A stretch of 64,000 bases of DNA from Acinetobacter sp. ANC 4204 (GCF_002135205.1 NZ_NEFZ01000003.1:186001-250000), one strand, 5' to 3'; shown: positions 44,188 to 53,600, numbered from the stretch's first letter. Notes: generated by a model from the sequence alone, not told the origin. Program-made: numbers and translations.

Positions 44188-45737
44188 GCTACGTCCTCAG
44201 CTTCAATTTCTGCAACAATTGTATCAATCTCTTTACGAAGTTGATCAATCTTGGCAACAGTGGTTTTTAGCTCGGCATTCAGTTGAGTAATATCAACCGT
44301 TTCGCGCATGTCTTTGGCTTCAACATAACTGCTGACAGACAGGTTGTAATCATTGGATTTAATGATATCAAGAGGCACAGACTTGGCAAAGTGATCCGCA
44401 TTTTCCTTGCTATCGAAGACCTGCATGATCTGTTCAATGTGTTCATTTGTCAGAGTATTGGTATTGGTTTCTTTTTTGAATAATCCACCAGCATCTATAA
44501 ACTGGGTTGTAGTGTCTGTTTTATGCTTGGATAGAACCAGAATGGTGACAGCAATGGTCGTGCCATAAAACAAGTTTGGTGCAAGCGAAATGACCGTTTC
44601 TACATAGTTATTATCTACCAAATATTGGCGGATTTTCTGCTCAGCACCGCCTCGGTAAAAAATACCAGGGAAGCAAACAATCGCTGCACGACCTTTGCTA
44701 GAAAGGTAGCTCAGCGCATGCAACACAAAGGCAAAATCGGCTTTAGATTTGGGAGCAAGTACGCCTGCTGGGGCAAAGCGTTCATCATTGATTAAAGTGG
44801 GGTCATCCGAACCAATCCATTTCACCGAATACGGTGGGTTAGAGACGATAGCATCAAATGGTTTATCATCGCCAAAGTGCGGGGCGATTAACGTATCACC
44901 TAACTGGATATTAAACTTGTCGTAGTTGATGTTATGCAAGAACATATTCATACGCGCAAGGTTGTAGGTCGTGTGATTGAGCTCTTGTCCAAAAAAACCG
45001 TCTTCTATAATGTGGGCATCAAAATGTTTTTTGGCTTGTAAAAGTAAAGAACCCGAACCACAAGCAGGATCATAAATTTTATTAACGCTAGTTTGTTTAT
45101 GCATGGCAAGCTGGGCAATCAACTTGGATACATGCTGCGGAGTGAAAAATTCTCCTCCTGATTTTCCTGCATTGGCGGCATAGTTAGAAATCAGAAACTC
45201 ATAAGCATCACCAAACAGGTCGATATGACTGCCTTGAAAATCTCCAAAATCTAACCCTGCTACGCCCTTGAGCACAGCAGCCAAGCGGATATTTTTATCT
45301 TTGACAGTATTACCCAAACGGTTACTGGTTGTGTCAAAGTCAGCAAATAGGCCTTTAATGTCCTGCTCCGACGGGTAGCCATTGGCAGAACTTTCTATAG
45401 CAGCAAAGATAGCAGCTAAGTCAGTATTCAGACTCTCGTTATTATTCGCATTTTTAGCAATATTGCCGAACAATTGACTTGGGTAGATGAAGTAACCCTT
45501 GGTTTTAATCGCATCGTCTTTGATATCTGTAGTAATAACTTGGTCAGAAAGTTCAGCATATTTAATGCTGTCGTCACCGCCTTCGATATAACTGGCAAAA
45601 TTTTCACTAATAAAACGATAAAATAGCGTACCTAAAACATATTGTTTAAAGTCCCAGCCATCAACTGCGCCACGGACATCGTTGGCGATCTGCCAGATTT
45701 GGCGTTGCAGTGCTGCGCGTTGTTGGGTGCTGGTCAT
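44184..45737 (-). CDS. hsdM: Type I restriction enzyme, modification subunit
   Basis: A 517-residue N6-adenine methyltransferase with the AdoMet motif DPACGSGS (residues 223-230) and the catalytic NPPY (300-303). The N-terminal helical domain and the length match EcoR124I HsdM (about 520). It methylates the target chosen by HsdS and forms the M2S core. First gene of the operon, with 165 AT-rich bases upstream likely to hold the promoter. Confidence 0.95.
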   Translation of the reverse strand: MTSTQQRAALQRQIWQIANDVRGAVDGWDFKQYVLGTLFYRFISENFASYIEGGDDSIKYAELSDQVITTDIKDDAIKTKGYFIYPSQLFGNIAKNANNNESLNTDLAAIFAAIESSANGYPSEQDIKGLFADFDTTSNRLGNTVKDKNIRLAAVLKGVAGLDFGDFQGSHIDLFGDAYEFLISNYAANAGKSGGEFFTPQHVSKLIAQLAMHKQTSVNKIYDPACGSGSLLLQAKKHFDAHIIEDGFFGQELNHTTYNLARMNMFLHNINYDKFNIQLGDTLIAPHFGDDKPFDAIVSNPPYSVKWIGSDDPTLINDERFAPAGVLAPKSKADFAFVLHALSYLSSKGRAAIVCFPGIFYRGGAEQKIRQYLVDNNYVETVISLAPNLFYGTTIAVTILVLSKHKTDTTTQFIDAGGLFKKETNTNTLTNEHIEQIMQVFDSKENADHFAKSVPLDIIKSNDYNLSVSSYVEAKDMRETVDITQLNAELKTTVAKIDQLRKEIDTIVAEIEAEDVA

Positions 45738-45873
45738 CTATAAATCCTGTAAAAAATAAGAATCAAAATTAAAAAAAGAATATTAACCTATAGTTAGTAT
45801 TCAAACACAAAATGTATCAACAATTAAAACTGATTATCCAATCCGTAAAACTAACCCTTAAAAGGCAGATATA

Positions 45874-45905
45874 AAAAAATAAGGGAGCCGAAGCTCCCAT
45901 TTTTA
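45874..45905 (-). terminator. Terminator after the first alpA gene
   Basis: The stem GGGAGC / GCTCCC with a TTCG loop, followed on the minus strand by TTATTTTTTT, lies at the stop codon of the gene at 45903. Confidence 0.85.
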
Positions 45906-46133
45906 TTTGCGACTTTGCAACTTAGACTCAATCCACTGATGAACTTCCCACGCTGACCAACCAATACGTGATTCACTTAAACGTATAGGCCGAGGAAATG
46001 TAGGATCATAGTATTTTGATTTCTCATTGATCATTTCATAAATCTTAGCTCGACTAATACTCGTAAATTCAATGACTTCTTTAATACTAATAATTTGGTT
46101 CATCTGAAAAGTCTGACCTGTGATCGCATTCAT
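45903..46133 (-). CDS. alpA: AlpA-family DNA-binding regulator, copy 1
   Basis: A 76-residue MerR-like winged-helix protein of the phage AlpA family. The recognition segment is IISIKEVIEFTSISRAKIYEMI, followed by DPTFPRPIRLSESRIGWSAWEVHQWI. AlpA proteins switch on excision or integrase genes of P4-like elements. The excellent ribosome site AGGAGG stands before the ATG. An alternative ATG ten codons later is also possible. A second, divergent AlpA is encoded at 53725. Confidence 0.9.
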   Translation of the reverse strand: MNAITGQTFQMNQIISIKEVIEFTSISRAKIYEMINEKSKYYDPTFPRPIRLSESRIGWSAWEVHQWIESKLQSRK

Positions 46134-46212
46134 GATGTTTCCTCCTATCTCATAATGACGAGCAATTCGCTCACGAAATACGGCAATCCAGTAAGGATTT
46201 ACTTAATCCAAC

Positions 46213-47109
46213 TCAATTCACCGCCCTTACGCTCTGCTGCAAACCTTTCTGAATTTCCTGTACATGCGTTACGTCATGAGTTTCTTCATGTGGCTGCTGT
46301 TTGGATTCATCAATGTAAAACTCCTCCAACACATCCATAGCCTCCTCATTGTTCAGTTCAAATCTGGCATTCTCAAAGCCTTTTCGGGCAATGAAATCTA
46401 GTGCTTCCTGATAGAATCCGGCGGCTTTGCTCTGCTCATCCATCTGCCGAGCCGAGTGGATTGCATCCTGCAAGTTCACTCCATCACGCAAAGTCAGATC
46501 GACGTAATACACTGGGGTGCGATAACTCTGTGTGGTGCTTTTTCCACGTAAGGTCAGTTGCAATGGCAGACAAGACAACAATCCTCCAGATGCAGCATGA
46601 TAGTAACTGAGTCGTGCAGCCAAGGTCCTTATACTGTTAAAGCCTGTGGTTCTAAAAATGAAAGTCCCAAGCTCATCTGACTCATCCAAATTCACATACA
46701 GACGCCCATAAGGTTTACATAGCCCACCTTGCGCCAATGGACATAAGTCAGGTGATGGGCATGGATAATGTTCAACCCCTTGGTTGGTCAGTCGCTGGCA
46801 AGTTTCACCATTCCCAACACAAACAGGGCGTCCTGTCTGACGATCAAATAAACTGTACTCTGCTCGTAGATTCAGCTCAGGATCATTAAAAATCATCCTT
46901 ACTGGAATACTACGGAGTTTTTGATTGGGCGCTTTGGCTCGGAGTTGTTCATCGAGTGGATGTTTCACCCAGCCCTCTTTATTTTGGATTTGGCTTGTAA
47001 TGGTGAATTGATCATCCTTTTCAGGGATGCGTTTGCCGCTTTTTTCCACCATCTTGCCGATACTGATTCGCCCAAGTATTGGCGGTGTAATCGCTAAACC
47101 TCTGATCAT
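46213..47109 (-). CDS. Gp3-like recombination-directionality-factor family protein
   Basis: A 298-residue protein commonly annotated as a hydrolase or metal-binding protein in integrative elements. It begins MIRGLAITPPILGRISIGKM and carries a central cysteine cluster (VGNGETCQRL, then CPSPDLCPLAQGGLC, residues about 96-131) that could bind zinc. Relatives group with Gp3-like directionality factors. Next to YqaJ and DUF932 genes it fits a recombination or excision module. The biochemical role is not established from sequence. Confidence 0.6.
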   Translation of the reverse strand: MIRGLAITPPILGRISIGKMVEKSGKRIPEKDDQFTITSQIQNKEGWVKHPLDEQLRAKAPNQKLRSIPVRMIFNDPELNLRAEYSLFDRQTGRPVCVGNGETCQRLTNQGVEHYPCPSPDLCPLAQGGLCKPYGRLYVNLDESDELGTFIFRTTGFNSIRTLAARLSYYHAASGGLLSCLPLQLTLRGKSTTQSYRTPVYYVDLTLRDGVNLQDAIHSARQMDEQSKAAGFYQEALDFIARKGFENARFELNNEEAMDVLEEFYIDESKQQPHEETHDVTHVQEIQKGLQQSVRAVN

Positions 47110-47226
47110 GTTGATATCCTCTTTATGTAAATTGAATAAGCATCAAAAAGCCCATGCTATTGGCATGGGCAGATATGAGTTTGCTTGTTGGTATTTCACT
47201 TGATGTTTGTATGGATAAAAATGGAC

Positions 47227-48270
47227 TTATCCAGCATTGGCATAAATCTGAAAACGCCGTGTCCCTTGCTTGGCTTGTGGAAACTGATTTAAATATTCAG
47301 GGTACTGTTTGAGTAATGCCTTACTGTCTAAGCTGATCGAGTCTTTAGCCTTTTTCCACGTCACTGAACCCGCCTTAAAGGTGGCACGTTCAGCCTGTTG
47401 CATCTTGGCTTGCAGCTGATGTTTAAGTAGGTCAAATTGCTCTTGGTGCTTTTCAACTTGATTGCGTACTCGAATCAGCTGTTCAAACTGTTGATTGGCT
47501 TGCTCATCCTCAGACAGGTCAGTCGTACTGAGTGGTACATGTTCTGGATAAAGCAGTTGTAAAGCTTTGGCTGCCGATTCACTGGCATCCGCTTCAGGTG
47601 GGGTATCGTTTTCCACACACTCCCAGAAGTAACGCTCTGCATTGATGATGTGTTGAATGACTGACTCTGAGCGAGTCACTTTAAAGATTCGGGTTTCATG
47701 TCCACAGAGTAAGACACAGATATGCGCTGCTTTCTTGCTTGTCACTGCCAATTGATGTTGCACTTGGCAAAGTACATATAAAGGCACACCATCTCGCCAG
47801 AGTTTCGCACCATATTCCCCTGCGGTTTTACATTCCAGAATTTGTACATCGGCATCTCCCACCACGGAGTAATCCAAGTTGGCCAACATAAAATGCTTGT
47901 CTGGATCAGGGTGTTGTAATACGGCATTGACCCGACGGACTTTGTAGTTGGTATGCATGCTGTAGTATTCAGCAACTAAAGGCTCCAGCCTTTTCCCCCA
48001 GTACAAGGGTGCATGGCCTTCGCTTTCATCTTCGATGTTTTGTTGAATCCTTCCTGTCTTAACCATCCATAGTTCGAGCATTGACATATAAGGGTTTAGA
48101 CCACAAGCAGCAGCACAATCACTGCTACCAATGCCCTTGCGTCGTACTTCCAGCCATTCGGCTTGCGTCATATTTTTAGTCTCTACGAAACGTTTTGCGG
48201 TAAACAGTTTCGGACGATTAGCATGTATATTTATTGTTGCGTTGTTTGGATGAATTACGGCTGAGTTCAT
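47227..48270 (-). CDS. YqaJ-family phage recombination exonuclease
   Basis: A 347-residue lambda-exonuclease-fold protein. The N-terminal motif is RRKGIGSSDCAAACGLNPY, and the metal/catalytic set is LANLDYSV with an Asp, LECKTAG with the ExK pair, and QVQHQLAV. The C-terminal 100 residues form a predicted coiled coil (QQFEQLIRVRNQVEKHQEQFDLL). It resects double-stranded ends for single-strand annealing recombination. No RecT or Bet-type partner is recognised in the window. Confidence 0.85.
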   Translation of the reverse strand: MNSAVIHPNNATINIHANRPKLFTAKRFVETKNMTQAEWLEVRRKGIGSSDCAAACGLNPYMSMLELWMVKTGRIQQNIEDESEGHAPLYWGKRLEPLVAEYYSMHTNYKVRRVNAVLQHPDPDKHFMLANLDYSVVGDADVQILECKTAGEYGAKLWRDGVPLYVLCQVQHQLAVTSKKAAHICVLLCGHETRIFKVTRSESVIQHIINAERYFWECVENDTPPEADASESAAKALQLLYPEHVPLSTTDLSEDEQANQQFEQLIRVRNQVEKHQEQFDLLKHQLQAKMQQAERATFKAGSVTWKKAKDSISLDSKALLKQYPEYLNQFPQAKQGTRRFQIYANAG

Positions 48271-48425
48271 AGTGATTTCCTGTCATTGTTAAATTTTGGG
48301 CATAAAAAAGCCGTGTCCGAAGACACAGCTTTGAATAAAGTAGTTAAGTCATTTGTAAGGTTGAGCGTTTAAATATGGTGATATGGCGATGAGTCAGCTT
48401 AGGCTAATCAATGGATGCTTAGGAA

Positions 48426-49472
48426 CTAAGCCAACATACGTAAAGCTTGTTCGAGTCCACGTTGCTTAAGCCCTGCTCCAGCACCAAACCATGCAGAATC
48501 CAGACGATGATCCTGACTCATGGCACGACGTTCATGATCGGCGAACTCGGTTATACTGCATAGCAAACCGTAAGCGGTGTCTTTGGCTGAACTCAGTTCT
48601 GACCCACGACCATGTCCATTAAACATGGTCATGACTTTAGACATTGCACGTCCATTCGGTTCAGTCTTGTTTTCAGCTTTACTGGATTGATTCCCTTGGG
48701 TAGCGACATTACGATAGAACTGAATAATGCCTTCATCCTGTTCAATTGGACTTAAGCTGGTATTGTTAAACACTCCATCAAAATATGCTACTGCTTCAGT
48801 CTGTGTGACTTTACGCTGACTGAGTTGTTTCATTTCATACATGTGTTCATCCCATGCGCGAACTGAAATACCCAGTTGCTGTTTAATCTTCTGGGCATCG
48901 AACTTGGTGCTGTGCGGCACTTTGACTACACCTGCATTGCTTTGTTGACCACGTAATGCAATCGCTAAGGTGTTATTACACACGACACGAATACTGGTGA
49001 ATTGTGCTGTAGTGGCGAGTGTCCCGTCACAAGCTGTAGCCAAAAGAATGTAGCCATTACTGACATCCTTACCTTTTAAAGCTGAGCTTTGACCTGTACG
49101 TGCCAATGCCCAGAACTTCTTACCACCTTTGAGTACACCCGCAGTTTCTAATTCAAAGCCCGATTGCTCAGTTAAATCACGATAAAACTCTAAAATTTGT
49201 TTGGGTTGCACTTCCTGATAACGCTGACTGACCACGGACAACGGAGCATGAGTATCCGAACGATAAAGTACTCGCTGTTCTTCATAGGGCATGATGATGC
49301 TTTGGCCTCGATCATTTTTAGCCATATAGCTGACATCAGAGGATTCGATGCGCCAGTCCATGCCTGCCTGCTGTGCCCAGACTTCAATCGGCTGATTTTG
49401 GGTGAGTTGATTGCCTAAGCCGTGCCAAGGGGTTTCACCGACATAGGCCATTTGTTCAATTTGATGTGCCAT
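48426..49472 (-). CDS. DUF932 / phage-plasmid-like protein
   Basis: This 348-residue DUF932 protein starts MAHQIEQMAYVGETPWHGLGN and includes PLSVVSQRYQEVQPKQILEF and SIRVVCNNTLAIAL, all typical of the family. It is widespread in plasmids and integrative elements, often beside recombination exonucleases as here. Its function is unknown. CAGGAAT lies before the ATG. The same leader pattern precedes several genes of this module. Confidence 0.85.
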   Translation of the reverse strand: MAHQIEQMAYVGETPWHGLGNQLTQNQPIEVWAQQAGMDWRIESSDVSYMAKNDRGQSIIMPYEEQRVLYRSDTHAPLSVVSQRYQEVQPKQILEFYRDLTEQSGFELETAGVLKGGKKFWALARTGQSSALKGKDVSNGYILLATACDGTLATTAQFTSIRVVCNNTLAIALRGQQSNAGVVKVPHSTKFDAQKIKQQLGISVRAWDEHMYEMKQLSQRKVTQTEAVAYFDGVFNNTSLSPIEQDEGIIQFYRNVATQGNQSSKAENKTEPNGRAMSKVMTMFNGHGRGSELSSAKDTAYGLLCSITEFADHERRAMSQDHRLDSAWFGAGAGLKQRGLEQALRMLA

Positions 49473-49564
49473 GATTTTAATTCCTGTAAAAGTTGTCTAG
49501 CCATCAAACTGAATTGATAGGCTTTAATGGGTTAAAAGAGTTATTGGATGAATACATTTAAAAA

Positions 49565-49882
49565 TTAGTTACGGGTGCTTGGACTAAAATCACGATCACA
49601 GTCATTGCAGTAATAATGTCGGCTATAAACATGATGAGAGTTGTTTTGGACTTCATCCTCCGTCACCAGCATCCAAATACCACCGATCAGCACCCCGACT
49701 AAGGCGCCTGCAATCGGCGGGATGTTTAAACTTTTAGAAACACTGATGCCTAAGGTCGCCAGTGCGAGAGGTGACATCACATTGTTTTGCGCTGAAGGTG
49801 AATTGCTGTTGATGACTAAATGTTGTGGGGATTCCAGCAGTACCGTATCTCGGGACTGACAATAAGGACATGGCAAACTCAT
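49565..49882 (-). CDS. Zinc-ribbon membrane protein of the island
   Basis: A 105-residue protein with CPYC (residues 5-8) and CNDC (92-95) at its two ends, framing hydrophobic helices at about 40-72. This is the same general layout as the core-genome protein at 652-993, but with no clear sequence relation. It is the first gene of the minus-strand recombination module. CAGGAAT precedes the start. Function unknown. Confidence 0.6.
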   Translation of the reverse strand: MSLPCPYCQSRDTVLLESPQHLVINSNSPSAQNNVMSPLALATLGISVSKSLNIPPIAGALVGVLIGGIWMLVTEDEVQNNSHHVYSRHYYCNDCDRDFSPSTRN

Positions 49883-50125
49883 CTGAATAATTCCTGTAAT
49901 AAAAATGAGTGAAATAAAAAAAGCCTGCTTTGGGGGAAAGCAGGCAAAGCGTAAATTGGGTTATGGCATAGGGCTGTTTTGAAGAAGCCACATGCTTCTC
50001 ATTTAAATGATATGTATCTGTATTTTTTTAGAATGTGTTTTTAACCGATACTTTTTTAGATCAATTTTAATGACTTGACACAGGGATCAATTGACCTGAT
50101 TTTTATCAACGATTATGATGCAAGG

Positions 50126-50329
50126 GCTGGCCTACATTGCCAGTCGGTTTTGACAGACCGTTTCATCTAGCACATCAAAAAGAGTAATTTTTTTGGTGGC
50201 GAACTCGTTCGTCCCCCTTCGTTGCGGTAGGGCGAGGGAGGGACGCCTCGTGCGTGCCAGTTCCTAGATGACTGGTCTGTCAACCCTTCTTCGTTCTGCC
50301 ACCATCATTTGACAGTGATCTGGTAGAAC
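50126..50329. ncRNA. Highly structured non-coding segment (RNA, origin or oriT candidate)
   Basis: Three nested or adjacent hairpins lie within about 200 bp. The first is CTGGC / GCCAG (50127-50143). The second is a long stem from TTGACAGACC (50150) and TCATCTAG (50163) pairing with CTAGATGA (50264) and GGTCTGTCAA (50274), which encloses a GC-rich sub-structured loop. The third is GTTCTGCCA / TGGTAGAAC (50293-50329) with an inner ATCA / TGAT. It lies between divergent transcription units and is far more GC-rich than its surroundings. No known family was recognised. Confidence 0.5.
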
Positions 50330-50355
50330 TTCTATACATCTAGGAGTCATCTATT

Positions 50356-50466
50356 ATGGCGCTATTCAATTTGTGTGCTTCCCCTGCACTCGTTTACGTT
50401 TTATCTATTCCCCGACTTCGGTATTTCATTCCGATTCCAACTTTATTGTCTTGTCCTGTGCACTGA
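50356..50466 (+). CDS. Candidate 36-residue protein
   Basis: A short frame starting MALFNLCASPALVYVL with an AGGAG site ten bases upstream. It follows directly on the structured segment. The composition is hydrophobic with Pro and Cys. There is no homology I can recall, so it may be a leader peptide or not translated at all. Confidence 0.3.
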   Translation: MALFNLCASPALVYVLSIPRLRYFIPIPTLLSCPVH

Positions 50467-50535
50467 TTCATTTCACCGCACCGATCAACCACTGAGTTTT
50501 TTAATTCAGGGGCTGCTTTGTGCTGGAACTACACT

Positions 50536-50652
50536 ATGAAATTGATCGCACAGCTGATTTTAATTGTCGTCGTGGTGGCGATGCTAGGCCCCTTTGTTTT
50601 TGTGCTTGGCGGACTATGGCTGCTGTTTTATCTGGCAGGCTGGCATAAATAA
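50536..50652 (+). CDS. Candidate 38-residue single-span membrane protein
   Basis: The frame encodes MKLIAQLILIVVVVAMLG, then PFVFVLGGLWLLFYLAGWHK. This is almost wholly hydrophobic, with one or two spans. It is the first of a run of small membrane or exported proteins on this strand. The ribosome site is weak (TGGA). Confidence 0.45.
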   Translation: MKLIAQLILIVVVVAMLGPFVFVLGGLWLLFYLAGWHK

Positions 50653-50702
50653 ACCCATCCGTATGACTTTAGAACAATAGATAACAATGATTTGGAACAG
50701 AA

Positions 50703-50975
50703 ATGAAATATCAAACTTGGTTCGGGGTAATGACTATTGTCCTGAGTAGCACCCTGCTCACTGCCTGTGACAGCAAAGTCAAACGTGACTTTAAAGCAGG
50801 TTGTCAGGGTGGTTTAGACCGCTCTACCTGTGGCTGTATTTACGACAAAGTCGAAGCACATTACTCGCCTGAATTTATGAAAAAAATGGCGGATGTCACG
50901 GTTCGAGAAACGATGCAACCACCTGAAGATTTCAATGTGGTGATGGCAAACGCTGTTCAGCAATGTCAGTCATAA
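50703..50975 (+). CDS. Small lipoprotein, unknown
   Basis: A 90-residue protein with a lipoprotein signal peptide ending in the lipobox LTAC (cysteine at residue 22). The mature part has four more cysteines (GCQGGLDRSTCGCIYDKV, and C near the end), which suggests disulfides in the periplasm. The fold looks like a short helical domain. No family is recognised. It heads a cluster of small exported proteins in the island. Confidence 0.7.
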   Translation: MKYQTWFGVMTIVLSSTLLTACDSKVKRDFKAGCQGGLDRSTCGCIYDKVEAHYSPEFMKKMADVTVRETMQPPEDFNVVMANAVQQCQS

Positions 50976-50997
50976 ATTCAAGTATCTGGGGAAACAT

Positions 50998-51135
50998 ATG
51001 AAAAACTATTTAATTATCGGCTATGTGCTGATTTGCTCAGTGTATTTCAAGAATTGCAGCAGTACCGCGCATTACAGTTATGCCTACAACCTTGGCAAAG
51101 CCGTGGTCTGGCCTGTCACGATTTTTAAGAACTAA
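50998..51135 (+). CDS. Candidate 45-residue small protein
   Basis: The frame starts MKNYLIIGYVLICSVYF, a probable signal anchor, and ends VVWPVTIFKN. GGGGA lies eight bases upstream of the ATG. It fits tightly between the flanking lipoprotein and exported-protein genes on the same strand, which supports translation as part of that operon. Confidence 0.55.
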   Translation: MKNYLIIGYVLICSVYFKNCSSTAHYSYAYNLGKAVVWPVTIFKN

Positions 51136-51152
51136 GCCAGAGGAATAACCAA

Positions 51153-51458
51153 ATGAAAGAACTCATCTTGGCCTGTGGCCTCAGCCTGATCTGCACCTCG
51201 CTGTTTGCACAATCTAATTCAACAACTGTGATTGTTAAAAAGATCGAAGGCTTTAGTGAATCAGGTGATGCCTTTAGTTTTAAAACCACCTCTGGTAAAC
51301 GCTATCAAGTTTATAACGCAGGTGGTAGCAATCCGATTCAGGGCGAAGAACTGATTTCCAGTTCAATTAAAAGCAAGAAAGCCATTTGCCTACGTCTAGA
51401 TGCAGATAAAACTGAACCGCGTTTGGTGCAATCAGTACACAAAGGTAAATGTAAATAA
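51153..51458 (+). CDS. Small exported protein, unknown
   Basis: A 101-residue protein with a signal peptide (MKELILACGLSLICTSLFAQ). The mature domain is strand-rich (TVIVKKIEGFSESGDAFSFK, then GKRYQVYNAGG), with two cysteines toward the end. AGAGGAA precedes the ATG. No family is recognised. It is likely co-transcribed with its neighbours. Confidence 0.65.
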   Translation: MKELILACGLSLICTSLFAQSNSTTVIVKKIEGFSESGDAFSFKTTSGKRYQVYNAGGSNPIQGEELISSSIKSKKAICLRLDADKTEPRLVQSVHKGKCK

Positions 51459-51520
51459 CCACTAAGAACAAACAACGGCTTTATTGATAGATGAAATAAG
51501 CAATTTTTAGGAATTCAGCC

Positions 51521-52054
51521 ATGAAACTGATCCACCCGATTTTTTTATCCAGTTTACTGTTACTGGGCTTAAGCGCATGTAGTCCATCCAAAGAATCTCA
51601 AGCCACAACAGAACCTAAAGCAACAACAGATCAAAATACGGCCTCTGCTGAAAATAGCACTTCTGATCAGTCTGAGACATCCAATCAATCCGAAGATGAT
51701 TTTGTCGTTGATAAATCATTTTTAGAAAATGGCGCTGATGCTGAGCAAATGACTGAACTGTCACAGGAACAACCAATCCAAGAACAGTTTGAAGTCCGTG
51801 TCCGTCGTGATGAATCGCAATATTCCATGACAGGCTATGTCGATAAGCTCAATATCATGTCCCTGAATAACGATCCCACTACACTGACCAACGTATCAAT
51901 CAACCGTGGCAATTGTAGAACCAAAGGCTTTTATGATTATCAAAATATGCGCTATGGCTCAGTAGCGCAGGTGTATCTCGGTTGCGCTGCTGAAAATGTG
52001 CGTGAGGTGACCCTCACCACCAACAGCGGTTTGACCTATACCTATAATTTTTAG
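51521..52054 (+). CDS. Lipoprotein with disordered linker, unknown
   Basis: A 177-residue protein with a lipobox LSAC (cysteine at residue 20), a Ser/Thr/Gln/Glu-rich linker to about residue 60, and a C-terminal globular domain. That domain holds two cysteines and several strands (YVDKLNIMSLNNDPTTLTNV, VYLGCAAENVREVTL). The layout suggests a membrane-tethered periplasmic domain. No family is recognised. Confidence 0.65.
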   Translation: MKLIHPIFLSSLLLLGLSACSPSKESQATTEPKATTDQNTASAENSTSDQSETSNQSEDDFVVDKSFLENGADAEQMTELSQEQPIQEQFEVRVRRDESQYSMTGYVDKLNIMSLNNDPTTLTNVSINRGNCRTKGFYDYQNMRYGSVAQVYLGCAAENVREVTLTTNSGLTYTYNF

Positions 52055-52117
52055 ACATTCAAAATATCAAATTCTGATGCATTTGCTAACTCAAAATTTG
52101 ATGTTATGCTGGACGAA

Positions 52118-52143
52118 ACTGCTGACCGATTCGAGTCAGCAGT
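52118..52143. terminator. Hairpin after the island lipoprotein gene
   Basis: The perfect 9-bp stem ACTGCTGAC / GTCAGCAGT with an 8-nt loop lies between convergent genes. No T-run follows directly, so the terminator role is uncertain. Confidence 0.45.
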
Positions 52144-52229
52144 GTAGCCAATTTAGCGTTAAAAATCGTAATTTTGGCAGTTTGGACGAGTGTAAAGATT
52201 AGTCCTTGTCTTAGAAAAATAAAGTTTTT

Positions 52230-53600
52230 TTACTCATCCGTATACAAACTTGAAAAACTGAAAGGTTTAACTTTTTCGGTATACATCTTTGTACCTAGGT
52301 TATTAGCTGTTATATCAAATAACTCTTTTTCGCGGTTAACCGATACGTTCTGAGTAACGTTCCTGTAAAGGTCAAAACTATGAGTTGAATCTAAAACATG
52401 GGGCGCAGACAAATTAGTTTCATTACTGATCATATAATTGGGCGATTTAGTGACTGGTCTAGTTTTGTCCAAAAATTCGAAATACAGGGCAAATAGGTCA
52501 TTCCGAATCGCAGTTTCTGTAAAATGTACAACCAGTCTCAGGTCAGCTTTATCTTTTGCAGCGGCATTATATGAATATTTTATGCCTACTGACTGAAGTA
52601 AATTAGCAATATAATCAAATAGGTGCTTAGTATTCTCATTTTTGTATTTCACAGGTGTTTTTGAGGCAAGCTGTTGTTCCTTTAATTTATAAACCGTATA
52701 ACAAAGTAAGTTGATAACTCCAGTGCCCTTTTTCGATGTTTTTTTCAATTTCTCAGCATTAAGTATCTGGATAATTCGCTCTAACTGCTTTAAACGTGAA
52801 GTCTTTGGACGATCAACACCTGTTGAAGAGGATGTATAATTCAATTTGTATGTTGCAAATTCCAAGTAATCTAACAAAGCATCTACCACTGGAACTCTGA
52901 AATTTTCAGCTAACCGTAATGTTAAGTAATCCTCACTATGTGCGTCATCTTTAAACATAGCGGAATCAGTAAGTGTTACATGGCCTATCTCATATCCTTT
53001 ATTTTTAGCCAAAATTTCAAAGTCATGTAAATATCGATAAATTTCAGCTTCGAACTTTTTAACTGTTGAATATTGATCGTGAGTTAACGGTGTTTTGCTC
53101 TGCTTCAGTCTGGAAAAATGATTTTCGATGCTACACCATGTTAGAAACAAATGCTCAGGGTCAAAGCGATACGTCACTAAGTATCGAATATCGATATGTT
53201 CTGTCAATTTGATATACGCCTCTTTTAGATGCTCATTGACAACTAAAAGATTCTTAAACTTCAAGCAAAGCTGATCGGTTTCCTTGACAAATAAGTCTTT
53301 ACCTAGATGTTTGATCAATAGAGCTTCACTACCTCGATTGATCTTATTGCGCCCATATTGAATACAATCAAAAATATAACTGCTTACCTTCTTTTCAAAA
53401 TCCAAAGCATTCTGGAAATTTTCTGCTTTAAGCACAAATTCGCCACAGACATCTCCGATAAGCTCTCTAATCTCAACTTGGTAGAAATCATTCAGCCAAT
53501 GATAAAAGTCAGAAAACTCCCGTGATGTTTGGATTTGATGAATAATATTTATCGTTTTCAACATCCGCATAAAGCGTACTGAGCAATAGTCTCTATCCAC
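52230..53600 (-). CDS. Large island protein of unknown function
   Basis: A soluble protein of up to 456 residues, mainly alpha-helical, with no signal peptide, membrane segment or nucleotide-binding motif that I can see. Stretches such as RLKQLERIIQILNAEKLKKTSK look like helical repeats or coiled coil. The first codon used here is a GTG. ATG codons at residues 11 and 13 are equally possible, and no ribosome site decides. It stands alone in the defence island and is the least explained gene of its size in the window. Confidence 0.6.
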   Translation of the reverse strand: MDRDYCSVRFMRMLKTINIIHQIQTSREFSDFYHWLNDFYQVEIRELIGDVCGEFVLKAENFQNALDFEKKVSSYIFDCIQYGRNKINRGSEALLIKHLGKDLFVKETDQLCLKFKNLLVVNEHLKEAYIKLTEHIDIRYLVTYRFDPEHLFLTWCSIENHFSRLKQSKTPLTHDQYSTVKKFEAEIYRYLHDFEILAKNKGYEIGHVTLTDSAMFKDDAHSEDYLTLRLAENFRVPVVDALLDYLEFATYKLNYTSSSTGVDRPKTSRLKQLERIIQILNAEKLKKTSKKGTGVINLLCYTVYKLKEQQLASKTPVKYKNENTKHLFDYIANLLQSVGIKYSYNAAAKDKADLRLVVHFTETAIRNDLFALYFEFLDKTRPVTKSPNYMISNETNLSAPHVLDSTHSFDLYRNVTQNVSVNREKELFDITANNLGTKMYTEKVKPFSFSSLYTDE

